DNA of 64,000 bases from Primorskyibacter aestuariivivens (GTDB taxonomy: Bacteria > Pseudomonadota > Alphaproteobacteria > Rhodobacterales > Rhodobacteraceae), in NCBI RefSeq assembly GCF_028023675.1, contig NZ_JAQIOZ010000021.1:1-64000 (forward strand). The letters are read 5' to 3'. The notes below the pieces were generated by a model. It made no database searches. It saw nothing but the letters and a program-made list of their open reading frames with translations, and was not told the origin of the DNA. The position numbers and the translations under genes were made by a program. The first letter of the stretch is position 1, and every line of letters starts with the position of its first letter. Positions 8,661-18,967 of the stretch are shown here, in pieces.

Positions 8661-9020
8661 ATGGCAAACAGCAAAAGACAACTGTTCCTGAAGCGCCGTC
8701 TGCGCGTTCGGAACAAACTCCGCAAGATGAACCGTGGGCGCGTGCGCCTGTCGGTCCATCGCTCGAACAAGAACATTTCGGTCCAGTTGATCGACGACGT
8801 CAACGGCACCACGCTGGCATCGGCTTCGTCGCTCGAAAAGGACCTGGGGTTCGTGGGCAAGAACAACGTGGAAGCCGCGAAAAAAGTGGGCGAGGCAATT
8901 GCCGAGCGCGCCAAGAAAGCCGGTGTCGAAGAGTGTTATTTCGACCGCGGTGGTTTCCTGTTCCACGGTGGCATCAAGGCTCTGGCCGATGCTGCGCGTG
9001 AGGGCGGCCTGAAGTTCTAA
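8661..9020 (+). CDS. rplR: 50S ribosomal protein L18
   Basis: L18 (119 aa) delivers 5S rRNA to the large subunit together with L5. It has a basic N-terminus, [18 protein letters not shown], and the terminal [22 protein letters not shown] 113-base gap with two hairpins follows before rpsE. Confidence 0.98.
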   Translation: MANSKRQLFLKRRLRVRNKLRKMNRGRVRLSVHRSNKNISVQLIDDVNGTTLASASSLEKDLGFVGKNNVEAAKKVGEAIAERAKKAGVEECYFDRGGFLFHGGIKALADAAREGGLKF

Positions 9021-9028
9021 AGTGTGGG

Positions 9029-9078
9029 GGCGCGGGGCGCCGCGCCTCTCGATGATCGGGGGCCCCGGGAAACCGGGG
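9029..9078 (+). other. Two adjacent RNA hairpins between rplR and rpsE
   Basis: GGCGCGG-GGCG-CCGCGCC (9029-9046) and CCCCGG-GAAA-CCGGGG (9063-9078, a GNRA tetraloop) are perfect stems. Neither is followed by a T-run, so they are not classical terminators. They could stabilise or process the polycistronic RNA. Confidence 0.6.
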
Positions 9079-9133
9079 TCACTGCGATTGAAAAAAACAG
9101 GCGCAAAGCGCGCCACTCATGAAGGGAAGCCAG

Positions 9134-9712
9134 ATGGCAGAACGTGAGAACCGCCGGGGCAAGGGTCGCGACCGCGACGAAGCGCCGGAATTTGCAGATC
9201 GCCTGGTTGCGATCAACCGGGTGTCCAAAACCGTGAAAGGTGGTAAGCGCTTTGGCTTCGCCGCACTCGTGGTTGTGGGCGACCAGAAAGGCCGCGTGGG
9301 CTTTGGCAAGGGCAAGGCGAAAGAAGTGCCTGAAGCCATCCGCAAAGCCACCGAGCAAGCCAAGCGCCAGATGATCCGCGTGCCGCTGCGCGAAGGCCGC
9401 ACGCTGCACCACGACATGGAAGGCCGCCACGGCGCCGGTAAAGTCGTGATGCGCACCGCACCGCAGGGTACCGGTATCATCGCCGGTGGTCCGATGCGCG
9501 CCGTGTTCGAGATGCTGGGCATCCAGGACGTGGTTGCCAAGTCGACTGGGTCGCAGAACCCCTACAACATGATCCGCGCCACGCTGAACGGTCTTCAGAA
9601 AGAAACCAGCCCCCGTATGGTGGCACAGCGTCGTGGTAAAAAGGTTGCTGACATCCTGCCCAAGCGTGATGACGCGCCGCAGGAAAGCACCCAGGTTGCT
9701 GAGGAGGCCTGA
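9134..9712 (+). CDS. rpsE: 30S ribosomal protein S5
   Basis: S5 (192 aa) forms part of the mRNA entry channel and influences fidelity. The start chosen is ATG 9134 ([20 protein letters not shown]), because GAAGGGAAG lies just upstream; an ATG 15 bases earlier has no site. Conserved [23 protein letters not shown] and the [15 protein letters not shown] segment are visible. Confidence 0.97.
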   Translation: MAERENRRGKGRDRDEAPEFADRLVAINRVSKTVKGGKRFGFAALVVVGDQKGRVGFGKGKAKEVPEAIRKATEQAKRQMIRVPLREGRTLHHDMEGRHGAGKVVMRTAPQGTGIIAGGPMRAVFEMLGIQDVVAKSTGSQNPYNMIRATLNGLQKETSPRMVAQRRGKKVADILPKRDDAPQESTQVAEEA

Positions 9713-9717
9713 GACCC

Positions 9718-9906
9718 ATGGCAAAAACCATCGTAGTCAAGCAGATCGGCTCGCCGATCCGTCGCCCCGAAATCCAGCGCAAGACGCTGATCGGTCTGGG
9801 CCTGAACAAGATGCACAAAACCCGCGAGCTTGAGGATACCCCTTCGGTGCGCGGCATGATCAACAAGATCCCGCATCTCGTCGAGATCGTCGAAGAACGC
9901 GGCTAA
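9718..9906 (+). CDS. rpmD: 50S ribosomal protein L30
   Basis: L30 (62 aa) begins [20 protein letters not shown] and has the family [20 protein letters not shown] stretch. It lies five bases after rpsE. In most bacteria rplO follows at once; here a palindromic repeat, a terminator, a DUF1127 gene and a small ORF come first. Confidence 0.97.
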   Translation: MAKTIVVKQIGSPIRRPEIQRKTLIGLGLNKMHKTRELEDTPSVRGMINKIPHLVEIVEERG

Positions 9907-9912
9907 GCGATT

Positions 9913-9935
9913 GGTGGGCCGCATGGCCCACCCTA
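9913..9935 (+). repeat. Dispersed palindrome, copy 3
   Basis: GGTGGGCCGCATGGCCCACCCTAT begins six bases after the rpmD stop, with the same arms and CTAT tail as the copies at 688 and 3498, and again stands directly before a terminator. Confidence 0.7.
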
Positions 9936-9944
9936 TAGACCAAA

Positions 9945-9980
9945 GCGCCCTCCGGTTCAGGCCGGGGGGCGTTTTCATTT
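9945..9980 (+). terminator. Rho-independent terminator after rpmD
   Basis: GCGCCCTCCGG, a short loop and CCGGGGGGCG form a GC-rich hairpin followed by TTTTCATTT. It would end the rpmC-rpmD transcript before the DUF1127 gene. Confidence 0.75.
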
Positions 9981-10129
9981 GTCTGGCAGGGCCGATGCTG
10001 CATTGCAGAAAATGCATAACGGGCAGACCATACTGTCGATTGTGAGCGCCACCAACCGGGCCTATGTCCTCGCGTGAAAGCAAATACGAATTCGGGGCAC
10101 CGCGCCCCACCCAGACAAAGGACACTATC

Positions 10130-10345
10130 ATGGCATTTGCCCCTACCTACGCCCGCCCCGGTTTCAGCCTGCGCGCCGCTTACCGCAATGCAGTCGCGAA
10201 TATCCGCCAAGCGGCAGCCCGCCGCGCGGCCTTCAACGCGCTCTATGACGAACTCAATGCGATGTCCGATCGTGAACTGGCCGATATCGGTCTGGCCCGC
10301 TCGGAAATCGGCGACGTGGCCAGCGCCCACGCGGCAACCCTCTGA
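10130..10345 (+). CDS. DUF1127 (YjiS-like) small protein
   Basis: 71 aa from ATG 10130, with AAAGGAC upstream; a longer frame to 10064 is possible but lacks a site. The C-terminal part, ALYDELNAMSDRELADIGLARSEI, carries the typical LxxLsDreLaDIGlsRseI pattern of DUF1127. Members are short, Arg-rich proteins; in some Alphaproteobacteria they act in RNA turnover and phosphate or stress responses. The N-terminal half here is Ala/Arg-rich. It is inserted between rpmD and rplO behind a terminator, so it probably has its own promoter. Confidence 0.8.
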   Translation: MAFAPTYARPGFSLRAAYRNAVANIRQAAARRAAFNALYDELNAMSDRELADIGLARSEIGDVASAHAATL

Positions 10346-10380
10346 TTCTTCTGCCACTGACGAGCGACCGGAGACCTCTG

Positions 10381-10488
10381 ATGACACTGATCCCCGCCAT
10401 GGCCCGCCGTATCATCGGCCGCGTTATGACCGCGCTGAAATCTGACCCCGTGCCTTGCTGGACGGAATATCTGCGTCAGACCCGCTGA
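10381..10488 (+). CDS. Possible 35-aa basic small protein
   Basis: ATG 10381 to TGA 10488 encodes MTLIPAMARRIIGRVMTALK followed by 15 more residues ending YLRQTR. GGAG lies seven bases before the ATG, good spacing, and a terminator begins 22 bases after the stop. The layout suggests a small cotranscribed partner of the DUF1127 gene, but coding potential at this length is not proven. Confidence 0.4.
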   Translation: MTLIPAMARRIIGRVMTALKSDPVPCWTEYLRQTR

Positions 10489-10509
10489 TCACGGACGCCC
10501 CCGATAATC

Positions 10510-10545
10510 GCCGCGCGAGTTTCAAACCGCGCGGCGTTTCCTTTT
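10510..10545 (+). terminator. Rho-independent terminator before rplO
   Basis: GCCGCGCG (10510-10517) and CGCGCGGC (10528-10535) form a perfect 8-bp stem, followed by GTTTCCTTTT. It closes the DUF1127/small-ORF unit. Confidence 0.75.
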
Positions 10546-10553
10546 GGGGGGCC

Positions 10554-10582
10554 TTGCATGGCGATGGCCTGACCGCTATACG
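10554..10582 (+). promoter_or_regulatory. Candidate promoter for rplO-secY-adk
   Basis: TTGCAT (10554-10559), a 17-base spacer and TATACG (10577-10582). The -10 box equals that of the rpmC candidate. It stands just behind a terminator and 96 bases before rplO, where a new promoter is needed. Confidence 0.4.
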
Positions 10583-10677
10583 CGCCCGGTGGCGCAGAGC
10601 GCCGCAGAATCAAAACCAAGAAACGCCGTGGTTGACCCAACACGCTTCGGGGGTCACATCCGGCAAGGAGAAGCGAT

Positions 10678-11148
10678 ATGAAACTCAATGAACTGCGCGA
10701 CAATCCTGGCGCAACCAAACGCCGCAAGCGCGTTGGCCGTGGTCCGGGTTCCGGCATGGGCAAAACCGCTGGTCGCGGTATCAAGGGTCAGAAATCCCGT
10801 TCGGGTGTGGCCATCAAGGGCTATGAAGGCGGCCAGATGCCGCTCTACCAACGCCTGCCCAAGCGCGGTTTTAACAAGCCGAACCGCAAATCCTATGCGG
10901 TGATCAACCTGAACATCATCCAGAAGTTCATCGACGCCGGCAAGCTGGACGCCGCGAACATCACCGAAGACAGCCTGATCGCATCGGGCGCCGTGCGCCG
11001 CAAACTCGACGGTGTGCGCGTGCTGGCCAAGGGCGAGATTACCGCCAAGGCAACCATCGAAGTGACCGGTGCATCGAAAGCGGCCATCGAGGCTGTTGAG
11101 AAAGCGGGCGGCTCACTGAAGGTCACAGCTGCGTCTGCGGCTGAATAA
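10678..11148 (+). CDS. rplO: 50S ribosomal protein L15
   Basis: L15 (156 aa) is a late-assembly 23S-binding protein. It begins [20 protein letters not shown] and has the Gly/Lys-rich [20 protein letters not shown] region and [23 protein letters not shown] precedes the start. It is followed by two hairpins and secY. Confidence 0.98.
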   Translation: MKLNELRDNPGATKRRKRVGRGPGSGMGKTAGRGIKGQKSRSGVAIKGYEGGQMPLYQRLPKRGFNKPNRKSYAVINLNIIQKFIDAGKLDAANITEDSLIASGAVRRKLDGVRVLAKGEITAKATIEVTGASKAAIEAVEKAGGSLKVTAASAAE

Positions 11149-11157
11149 CGGGTTGTG

Positions 11158-11232
11158 AGCGGCGCATTCGCCGCTTACATAGCCTGACAGGTTTTCCTTA
11201 ACGCCGCCCGCCGGAAACCGGCCCGGGCGGCG
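11158..11232 (+). other. Two RNA hairpins between rplO and secY
   Basis: AGCGGCG-CATT-CGCCGCT (11158-11175) is a perfect stem. CGCCGCCCG (11202-11210) pairs with CGGGCGGCG (11224-11232), with further inner pairing. Only TTTGC follows, so read-through into secY is likely; they may set the ratio of ribosomal protein to SecY expression. Confidence 0.55.
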
Positions 11233-11259
11233 TTTGCATAAAGCGAGATATAAAGAGCC

Positions 11260-12627
<1,368 letters not shown>

Positions 12628-12633
12628 CGAGCC

Positions 12634-13209
12634 ATGAACATCATCCTTCTGGGACCGCCCGGCGCGGGCAAGGGCACGCAGGCGCAATTCCTTGTCGAAG
12701 AGCGCGGCATGGTGCAGCTGTCCACCGGCGACATGCTGCGCGCGGCCAAAACCTCTGGCACGGAGATGGGCAAACGCGTAGCCGAGGTCATGGATCGCGG
12801 CGAGCTTGTGACTGATGAGATCGTGATCGGGCTGATCCGCGAAAAGCTGGAGCAGGGCTCTGAGGGTGGGTTCATCTTTGACGGCTTCCCACGGACGCTG
12901 GCGCAAGCGGATGCGCTTGGTGCTCTGCTGGCCGAAACGGGCCAGACGCTGGATCATGTGATTGAGCTTCAGGTCAATGACGATGTTCTGGTCGACCGGA
13001 TCGTGAACCGCGCCAAAGAGGCGGTTGCCGCCGGTGGCACGGCGCGGGCGGATGACAATGAGGAAAGCCTCAAGATCCGGTTGATGGAATACTACAAAAA
13101 AACATCGCCGCTGATTGGCTATTACTACGCCAAGGGCGCACTGACCGGCGTCGACGGTCTGGGTGCGATTGACGATGTCCGGGCTGAGATCGCGGGCGTA
13201 CTGGGCTAA
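12634..13209 (+). CDS. adk: Adenylate kinase, short-LID form
   Basis: Adenylate kinase (191 aa) interconverts ATP + AMP and 2 ADP. The P-loop [10 protein letters not shown], the AMP site STGDMLR and the FDGFPRT signature are present. At 191 aa it is shorter than the 214-aa E. coli enzyme: the region after [11 protein letters not shown] passes quickly to [13 protein letters not shown], so the large zinc-type LID domain is missing. This is a known short class. It lies between secY and the rpsM group, but a broken gene and a protease gene intervene before rpsM. Confidence 0.96.
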   Translation: MNIILLGPPGAGKGTQAQFLVEERGMVQLSTGDMLRAAKTSGTEMGKRVAEVMDRGELVTDEIVIGLIREKLEQGSEGGFIFDGFPRTLAQADALGALLAETGQTLDHVIELQVNDDVLVDRIVNRAKEAVAAGGTARADDNEESLKIRLMEYYKKTSPLIGYYYAKGALTGVDGLGAIDDVRAEIAGVLG

Positions 13210-13441
13210 GGCCGCGTGACGGAAGGGTGGGCAATTTTTGCCAGCCTCGCCGTGATGGCGAGAACAACTTTCCGCGAGATTGCATCTTTCCAAACTGTGC
13301 TGGATGGAACTTCCCTCTGTGATCTTCTGGGTAGGCAGGTCCAATAGAATGGCCTTGAGACCCCATGCTTAGGTTATTCGGCCCTTCTGTGTTATAGTTC
13401 CCAGCAAGGGCTATTTGCGGCCCGTGTTCAGGGGGGACAAG

Positions 13442-13729
13442 ATGTACGCAAGGGTGACGCCGTTCAAAATGAATCCCGGTACGCGTGAGGCGGCGACCGC
13501 GAAGATGAACGAGTCGAAGAACCAGATCCTCAGCCTTCCCGGAATGCAACAAATTTACAGTGTCATGAACGAAGATGGCAGCGGCTATGTCGTTGCATTT
13601 GTGACGGACTAGGCGACTTCGGATGCAAACGCTAAGAGGGGCGCGGAGATATGGGGCAATTTTGCCGAGTTTCTGGAACCGAAACCGGTTCCCGGTGGTT
13701 ACGGTGTGATTGCGGGCTGGGCACCGTAG
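13442..13729 (+). pseudogene. ABM-like (dimeric alpha/beta barrel) protein with in-frame TAG
   Basis: From ATG 13442 (GGGGGGACAAG upstream) the frame encodes 56 codons starting MYARVTPFKMNPGTREAATA and reaching SGYVVAFVTD, then a TAG at 13610-13612. The same frame then continues for 38 codons (SDANAKRGAEIWGNFAEFL... to GGYGVIAGWAP) before a second TAG at 13727. Together the 94 sense codons look like one complete antibiotic-biosynthesis-monooxygenase-like domain of about 95 aa. The simplest view is a recent nonsense mutation; sequencing error or a truncated active product remain possible. No frameshift is needed. Confidence 0.75.
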
Positions 13730-13863
13730 AACTTGCCCATGGCAACGCCTTTCAGTCTTCGGCGGCAGCGCAAGAACTAAATTGGCTGCAGGTTCGGAGG
13801 TTAGCTCGTTCGGCCAAGGACGAAGCATAGGAAAAAGCAAGATTGGCAATAAAGGAGCGCATT

Positions 13864-14688
13864 ATGAGACTAGATCGATTTGTTCACATGTTGGTTGCTT
13901 CTGTTTCGATGGTTATGCTGACGGTATCCGCTATTATCCTGACCCCGAATATGGCGGGTGCGATTACGCGAGGCGGCGACCCGGATGGCGGTGAGCACCC
14001 GTATGTTGGCCTTATTATTTTCGACGTCGGAGGGCAGCCGTCGCACCGGTGTACCGGAACTTTGGTGACCCCAACAGTCGTTGTGACCGCCGGGCATTGC
14101 ACGTATGGTACATCAGCTGCGCGAATGTGGTTCGAAGAGGACGTCGGTGCGGGCATTCCAGGGAACGGGTTCCCGTTTGGTGGGGGAACCGCTGTTGAAG
14201 CGGCCTCGGTGCACACCCATCCGCAATACGATAACTTCGCATTTTTTCTTTTCGATCTGGGGGTCGTGATACTCGATTCACCTCAGTACTCTTTCCAATA
14301 TGGGCAATTGCCGAGCCAGGAGCAGCTCACGCCTTTGGCGAAAAAGCGTGGCAGACAGGACACGACCTTTACAGCGGTTGGATACGGGCTCCAACAGATC
14401 AAACCGATCATCAAGAGCGACTTGGTCCGTCTAAAGGCCGATTTACGTTTGATCGACATGACCGGCACTTTCGGTGTGCCGCCAAAGACGTCGATTGCCC
14501 TGTCGAACAATGCCAATACGGGGGGCACGTGTTTTGGAGATTCAGGCGGTCCTCTTTTCGTGGGGGACACGAATGTCATCGGTGCCGTTACATCCTTCGG
14601 CCTGAACGGAAACTGCGCAGGAACAGGCGCCGGGTATCGGATTGATCAGCCCGATGATCTTGATTTTCTGAGGGGCTTTATGAACTAG
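13864..14688 (+). CDS. Secreted trypsin-like serine protease (S1 family)
   Basis: 274 aa from ATG 13864, chosen for AAAGGAG seven bases upstream. A hydrophobic signal sequence covers roughly residues 8-33. The mature part has the S1 triad: His78 in VTAGHC, Asp131 in FDLGVVIL, Ser227 in GDSGGPLF, with Cys63/Cys79 and Cys222/Cys240 positions fitting S1 disulfides. It should act in the periplasm or outside the cell. Its AT-richer codon use and its site between adk and rpsM mark it as an insertion into the translation operon. The substrate is unknown. Confidence 0.88.
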   Translation: MRLDRFVHMLVASVSMVMLTVSAIILTPNMAGAITRGGDPDGGEHPYVGLIIFDVGGQPSHRCTGTLVTPTVVVTAGHCTYGTSAARMWFEEDVGAGIPGNGFPFGGGTAVEAASVHTHPQYDNFAFFLFDLGVVILDSPQYSFQYGQLPSQEQLTPLAKKRGRQDTTFTAVGYGLQQIKPIIKSDLVRLKADLRLIDMTGTFGVPPKTSIALSNNANTGGTCFGDSGGPLFVGDTNVIGAVTSFGLNGNCAGTGAGYRIDQPDDLDFLRGFMN

Positions 14689-14725
14689 TTTTTCGACGCT
14701 GGATGCGTATTGGATCTTGCGTGTT

Positions 14726-14752
14726 GTTCGAGCCAATGAGACCGGCTCGAAC
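14726..14752 (+). other. Perfect 9-bp hairpin after the protease gene
   Basis: GTTCGAGCC, a nine-base loop and GGCTCGAAC lie 38 bases after the protease stop. No T-run follows, so a terminator role is uncertain. The 14689-15010 gap otherwise holds only the promoter candidate of the next entry and no gene. Confidence 0.45.
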
Positions 14753-14836
14753 GGTGCGGATATCGATGTTGGCAAGGTTGAACAGAGCGATTCCAAATCC
14801 GTTTGCCGGCTGAACAACAAATCTCTTGACAAGGGG

Positions 14837-14865
14837 TTGACGCTGCACCCGCGTCCCCATAGATA
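14837..14865 (+). promoter_or_regulatory. Candidate promoter for rpsM-rpsK-rpoA-rplQ
   Basis: TTGACG (14837-14842), 17 bases, TAGATA (14860-14865). A perfect TTGACA also lies at 14826 but has no matching -10. Some promoter is expected because the protease insertion separates rpsM from adk. Confidence 0.3.
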
Positions 14866-15010
14866 GCCATATCTCGCGGTCACCCGCGCGATTCCCCAAT
14901 GGGGATAAATCACCTCGAATTCAGCTGCGGCCCGGTCAGAACACGTCCGGGCTTACGTTGTGAAAAAAGGGTCTGGAACTACGGACCCGCAACGAAAAGG
15001 AAGATGACAC

Positions 15011-15379
15011 GTGGCACGTATCGCCGGCGTAAACATACCGACCCATAAACGGGTCCCGATCGCCCTGACCTACATCACCGGAATTGGCCATACCTCGGCC
15101 AAGCAAATCTGCGAAGCTGTCAATATCGACCCGACCCGTCGTGTGAACGAGCTTTCCGACGCCGAAGTTCTGGCCGTGCGCGAGCACATCGACGCCAACT
15201 TCACCGTCGAAGGTGACCTGCGCCGCGAAGTGCAGATGAACATCAAGCGTCTGATGGACCTTGGCTGCTACCGCGGTCTGCGCCATCGCCGTAACCTCCC
15301 CGTTCGCGGTCAGCGGACCCACACCAATGCGCGTACGCGCAAAGGCCCGGCGAAACCCATCGCTGGCAAGAAGAAGTAA
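15011..15379 (+). CDS. rpsM: 30S ribosomal protein S13
   Basis: S13 (122 aa) is in the 30S head and contacts P-site tRNA and the 50S bridge. It uses a GTG start with AAGGAAG upstream and begins [20 protein letters not shown]; a helix-two-turn-helix region and the basic [16 protein letters not shown] tail are present. In E. coli S13 heads the alpha operon; the same order follows here. Confidence 0.98.
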   Translation: MARIAGVNIPTHKRVPIALTYITGIGHTSAKQICEAVNIDPTRRVNELSDAEVLAVREHIDANFTVEGDLRREVQMNIKRLMDLGCYRGLRHRRNLPVRGQRTHTNARTRKGPAKPIAGKKK

Positions 15380-15394
15380 GGGAGGTCTGGTAAC

Positions 15395-15787
15395 ATGGCA
15401 CGTGATACCCGTCGCGGAGGCAAGAAAAAGGTCTCCAAGAATATCGCCACCGGTGTGGCGCATGTGAACTCTTCGTTTAACAACACCAAGATCCTGATCT
15501 CTGACGTGCAGGGCAACGCCATTTCCTGGTCGTCCGCCGGCACCATGGGCTTCAAAGGCTCGCGGAAATCCACGCCCTACGCGGCGCAGATGGCCGCCGA
15601 AGACGCAGGTCGAAAGGCTCAGGAGCATGGCATGAAGACGCTGGAAGTCGAAGTTCAAGGCCCCGGTTCGGGCCGTGAATCGGCCCTGCGCGCGCTGGCT
15701 GCCATCGGTTTCAACATCACTTCGATCCGTGATGTGACCCCGATTGCACATAATGGCTGCCGCCCGCCGAAGCGCCGCCGCGTCTAA
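15395..15787 (+). CDS. rpsK: 30S ribosomal protein S11
   Basis: S11 (130 aa) forms part of the 30S platform near the Shine-Dalgarno cleft. It shows [38 protein letters not shown] and the end [21 protein letters not shown] precedes it 15 bases after rpsM. Confidence 0.98.
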   Translation: MARDTRRGGKKKVSKNIATGVAHVNSSFNNTKILISDVQGNAISWSSAGTMGFKGSRKSTPYAAQMAAEDAGRKAQEHGMKTLEVEVQGPGSGRESALRALAAIGFNITSIRDVTPIAHNGCRPPKRRRV

Positions 15788-15802
15788 GACCAGATTTATT
15801 CG

Positions 15803-15833
15803 ATTGGGGCCGCGCGTTTCGCACGGCCCCAAT
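15803..15833 (+). other. Strong hairpin between rpsK and rpoA
   Basis: ATTGGGGCCG (15803-15812) and CGGCCCCAAT (15824-15833) form a perfect 10-bp stem, followed by CCGTCATTTT. It may be a partial terminator or processing site; rpoA still has to be expressed through or after it. Confidence 0.6.
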
Positions 15834-15898
15834 CCGTCATTTTAACCTCGGGCGCTTTTGCCTTTGGACATGGGGCAAGAGCAGGAATGGAGGGACGC

Positions 15899-16915
15899 AT
15901 GATCCACAAGAATTGGGCAGAACTGATCAAGCCGACGCAGCTTGAGGTCAAGCCGGGCAACGACCCCGCGCGCCAGGCGACCGCCGTTGCGGAACCGCTG
16001 GAGCGTGGCTTTGGTCTGACGCTGGGCAATGCGCTGCGCCGCGTTCTGATGTCGTCGCTGCAAGGCGCGGCCATCACATCCGTTCAGATCGACAACGTGC
16101 TGCACGAGTTCTCAAGCGTTGCCGGTGTGCGCGAAGACGTGACCGACATCGTACTGAACCTCAAGGGCGTTGCAATCCGCATGGAAGTCGAAGGCCCCAA
16201 GCGCCTTTCGATCAATGCCAAGGGACCGGGCGTTGTCACTGCCGGTGACATTTCCGACTCCGCAGGCATCGAAGTGCTGAACCGTGATCACGTGATCTGC
16301 CACCTTGACGATGGCGCCGACGTGTACATGGAACTCACCGTGAACACCGGCAAGGGCTATGTTGCCGCAGACAAGAACAAGCCCGAAGACGCGCCCATCG
16401 GCCTGATCCCGATCGATGCGATCTATTCGCCGGTCAAGAAAGTGTCCTATGACGTGCAACCGACCCGTGAGGGCCAGGTGCTGGATTACGACAAGCTGAC
16501 GCTGAAGGTTGAAACCGACGGTTCCGTCACTCCGGAAGACGCGATTGCCTATGCCGCGCGCATTCTGCAGGATCAGCTGTCGATCTTTGTCAACTTCGAC
16601 GAGCCGGAATCGGCGCAGCGTCAGGACGACGATGATGGTCTCGAGTTCAACCCGCTTCTGCTCAAGAAAGTGGACGAGCTGGAACTGTCGGTGCGATCTG
16701 CGAACTGCCTGAAGAACGACAACATCGTTTATATTGGCGATCTGATCCAGAAGACCGAAGCCGAGATGCTCCGCACCCCGAACTTTGGCCGCAAATCGCT
16801 GAACGAGATCAAAGAGGTCCTGTCCGGCATGGGTCTGCACCTTGGCATGGATGTCGAGGACTGGCCGCCGGACAATATCGAAGATCTGGCCAAGAAATTC
16901 GAAGACGCGTTCTAA
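15899..16915 (+). CDS. rpoA: DNA-directed RNA polymerase alpha subunit
   Basis: Alpha (338 aa) dimerises to start RNA polymerase assembly. The N-terminal domain has the [20 protein letters not shown] segment; the C-terminal domain, joined by an acidic linker, has [20 protein letters not shown] and LGRKSLNEI-type contacts to UP elements and activators. The start is ATG 15899 because GGAGGG precedes it; a start four codons earlier would lie over that site. Confidence 0.98.
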   Translation: MIHKNWAELIKPTQLEVKPGNDPARQATAVAEPLERGFGLTLGNALRRVLMSSLQGAAITSVQIDNVLHEFSSVAGVREDVTDIVLNLKGVAIRMEVEGPKRLSINAKGPGVVTAGDISDSAGIEVLNRDHVICHLDDGADVYMELTVNTGKGYVAADKNKPEDAPIGLIPIDAIYSPVKKVSYDVQPTREGQVLDYDKLTLKVETDGSVTPEDAIAYAARILQDQLSIFVNFDEPESAQRQDDDDGLEFNPLLLKKVDELELSVRSANCLKNDNIVYIGDLIQKTEAEMLRTPNFGRKSLNEIKEVLSGMGLHLGMDVEDWPPDNIEDLAKKFEDAF

Positions 16916-16925
16916 GAACGCTATT

Positions 16926-16948
16926 AGGTGCGCGTCCATCGCGCACCT
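16926..16948 (+). other. Perfect hairpin between rpoA and rplQ
   Basis: AGGTGCGCG-TCCAT-CGCGCACCT, a 9-bp stem 11 bases after the rpoA stop, without a full T-run. It belongs to a series of intercistronic hairpins in this operon. Confidence 0.55.
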
Positions 16949-17045
16949 TCACCACCCGGGCATCCGCCCCAAGGAGAACCGGTGACACGCATCGCCGGTC
17001 AGACAAAGCAAAAACGCCTGTAGAGGGCACATTAGGAGAACGACA

Positions 17046-17465
17046 ATGCGTCACGCAAAAGGTTACCGCCGCCTGAACCGTACCCACGAGCACCGCAAGG
17101 CGCTGTGGGCCAACATGGCCGGCTCGCTCATCGAACATGAGCAAATCAAGACCACCCTGCCCAAGGCAAAAGAGCTCAAGCGCGTCATGGACAAGCTGAT
17201 CACGCTCGGCAAACGCGGCGATCTGCACGCCCGCCGTCAGGCCGCAGCACAGCTGAAAGAAGACAAGGACGTCGCCAAGCTGTTCGAGGTTCTGGGCCCC
17301 CGTTATGCCGAGCGTCAGGGTGGTTACACGCGTGTTCTGAAAGCCGGTTTCCGTTACGGTGACATGGCCCCGATGGCGATCATCGAACTGGTGGACCGCG
17401 ACGTGGACGCCAAAGGCGCGGCTGACAAGGCTCGCGTTGCAGCCGAAGAAGCTGCCGAAGAATAA
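17046..17465 (+). CDS. rplQ: 50S ribosomal protein L17
   Basis: L17 (139 aa) begins [20 protein letters not shown], the family start, and ends in an Ala/Glu-rich tail common in Alphaproteobacteria. TTAGGAG precedes the start. It closes the alpha operon; a strong terminator follows. Confidence 0.98.
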   Translation: MRHAKGYRRLNRTHEHRKALWANMAGSLIEHEQIKTTLPKAKELKRVMDKLITLGKRGDLHARRQAAAQLKEDKDVAKLFEVLGPRYAERQGGYTRVLKAGFRYGDMAPMAIIELVDRDVDAKGAADKARVAAEEAAEE

Positions 17466-17486
17466 ATCGCCTGGTCAGGGACGATC

Positions 17487-17517
17487 AAAGGCCGCTCCGA
17501 CCGGGGCGGCCTTTTTC
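17487..17517 (+). terminator. Rho-independent terminator after rplQ
   Basis: AAAGGCCGC and GCGGCCTTT arms around a short loop, then a TTTTTCGTT run. It ends the rpsM-rplQ transcript. Confidence 0.85.
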
Positions 17518-17571
17518 GTTGCGCGACGCTGACTTGCAAAACTCCGGACCGGGGCGCATATCCTTGGCGTC

Positions 17572-18963
17572 ATGAGATGGATCGCAATCAGCATCATCGC
17601 AATCCTCGGGATTGCGGCATATCACTTTCCGGCCACCGCCAAGGTGCCGCAAAGCCGTCCAGAAATCTCGCTGACATTCGCGCCGCTGGTCAAACAGGCC
17701 GCTCCGGCCGTGGTCAATATCTATGCCCGCCGCGTCGTGGCCGAGCGCAGCAACAGCCCTTTTGCCAATGATCCGTTCTTCCGCGAGTTTTTTCGCGATT
17801 TCGGCCAGATGCGGCCCCGGGTGCAGAATTCTCTGGGGTCGGGCGTGATTCTGTCCGAGGACGGGATCGTCGTGTCGAATTATCACGTGGTGGGGCAGGC
17901 GACCGATATCCGCGTGGTGCTCAACGACAGGCGTGAATTTTCCGCGCGGGTGCTTCTGGCGGATGAGGAAAGCGATCTGGCGATCCTGCAGCTCGACGAG
18001 GCAAACGACATGCCGCACCTGTCGCTGCGTGACAGTGATACGGTCGAGGTGGGCGAACTGGTGCTGGCCATCGGTAACCCGTTCGGCGTGGGCCAGACCG
18101 TGTCCAGCGGCATTGTCTCCGGCCTCGCCCGCTCCGGCACGGCCACGGGCAATGGGCGGGGCTATTTCATCCAGACCGATGCGCCGATCAACCCCGGCAA
18201 TTCCGGTGGTGCGTTGATCGACGTCAACGGCGCGCTGATCGGGGTCAATACTTCGATCCTTACACGATCGGGCGGCTCCAACGGTATTGGCTTCGCCATT
18301 CCTGCCTCACTTGTTGCGCAGTTCGTGGCGCAGGCGCGCGAGGGGCTGACCCGCTTTGCCCGGCCCTGGGCCGGGATGAGTGGTCAGGCGGTGGATGCCG
18401 ACCTGTCCGAGAGCCTTGGTCTCTCCGTTCCCGGCGGCGTTGTCGTGTCCGAGCTGCACCGTGCCAGCCCCTTTGCCGAAGCCGGGATCGAGGTGGGTGA
18501 TGTGATCCTCGCAGTTGATGGCCAGCCGGTGAACACCCCGCCCGAGATGATCTATCGCATGGCAGTGCGTGGCATCGGGTCCAGCGTTGACGTGACTTTC
18601 GCCCGGCAAGGCCGCGAAGATACGGTGGACGTGGCGATGATCGCCCCGCCCGACATCCCGCCCCGGAATGAAATCACGCTTGGCCGCGGCGACCTGATCG
18701 AGGGGTTGACCATCGCCCGCGCCAACCCGGCGGTGCAGGACGAACTGGGCTTGCCTGCGGGGGCGGAAGGCGTGGTGGTCACAGACCCCGGCGAGATCGG
18801 TGCGCGGCTTGGGCTGCAACGTGGCGATGTGATTGAAGCGATCGGTCGCGTCCGGATCGAGGCACCGGATGACGTGGCGCGCATCCTGCGCCGCGCCTCG
18901 GGTCGGGTCGGGATGCAGGTTCTGCGTCGTGGACAGCGGGTTGTCCTGCGGTTCCGGGTCTGA
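17572..18963 (+). CDS. DegP/DegQ-like periplasmic serine protease
   Basis: 463 aa with an N-terminal hydrophobic signal or anchor (residues 3-20), a trypsin-like domain and two PDZ domains. The triad is His105 in SNYHVVG, Asp135 in ESDLAIL and Ser211 in NPGNSGGAL. PDZ1 is near residues 265-350 and PDZ2 near 375-460. Members degrade or refold misfolded envelope proteins. It has its own transcription start region behind the rplQ terminator and is followed four bases later by rarA, so the two are likely cotranscribed. Whether it is degradative or regulatory (DegS-like) is open; two PDZ domains favour DegP/Q. Confidence 0.93.
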   Translation: MRWIAISIIAILGIAAYHFPATAKVPQSRPEISLTFAPLVKQAAPAVVNIYARRVVAERSNSPFANDPFFREFFRDFGQMRPRVQNSLGSGVILSEDGIVVSNYHVVGQATDIRVVLNDRREFSARVLLADEESDLAILQLDEANDMPHLSLRDSDTVEVGELVLAIGNPFGVGQTVSSGIVSGLARSGTATGNGRGYFIQTDAPINPGNSGGALIDVNGALIGVNTSILTRSGGSNGIGFAIPASLVAQFVAQAREGLTRFARPWAGMSGQAVDADLSESLGLSVPGGVVVSELHRASPFAEAGIEVGDVILAVDGQPVNTPPEMIYRMAVRGIGSSVDVTFARQGREDTVDVAMIAPPDIPPRNEITLGRGDLIEGLTIARANPAVQDELGLPAGAEGVVVTDPGEIGARLGLQRGDVIEAIGRVRIEAPDDVARILRRASGRVGMQVLRRGQRVVLRFRV

Positions 18964-18967
18964 GCGA

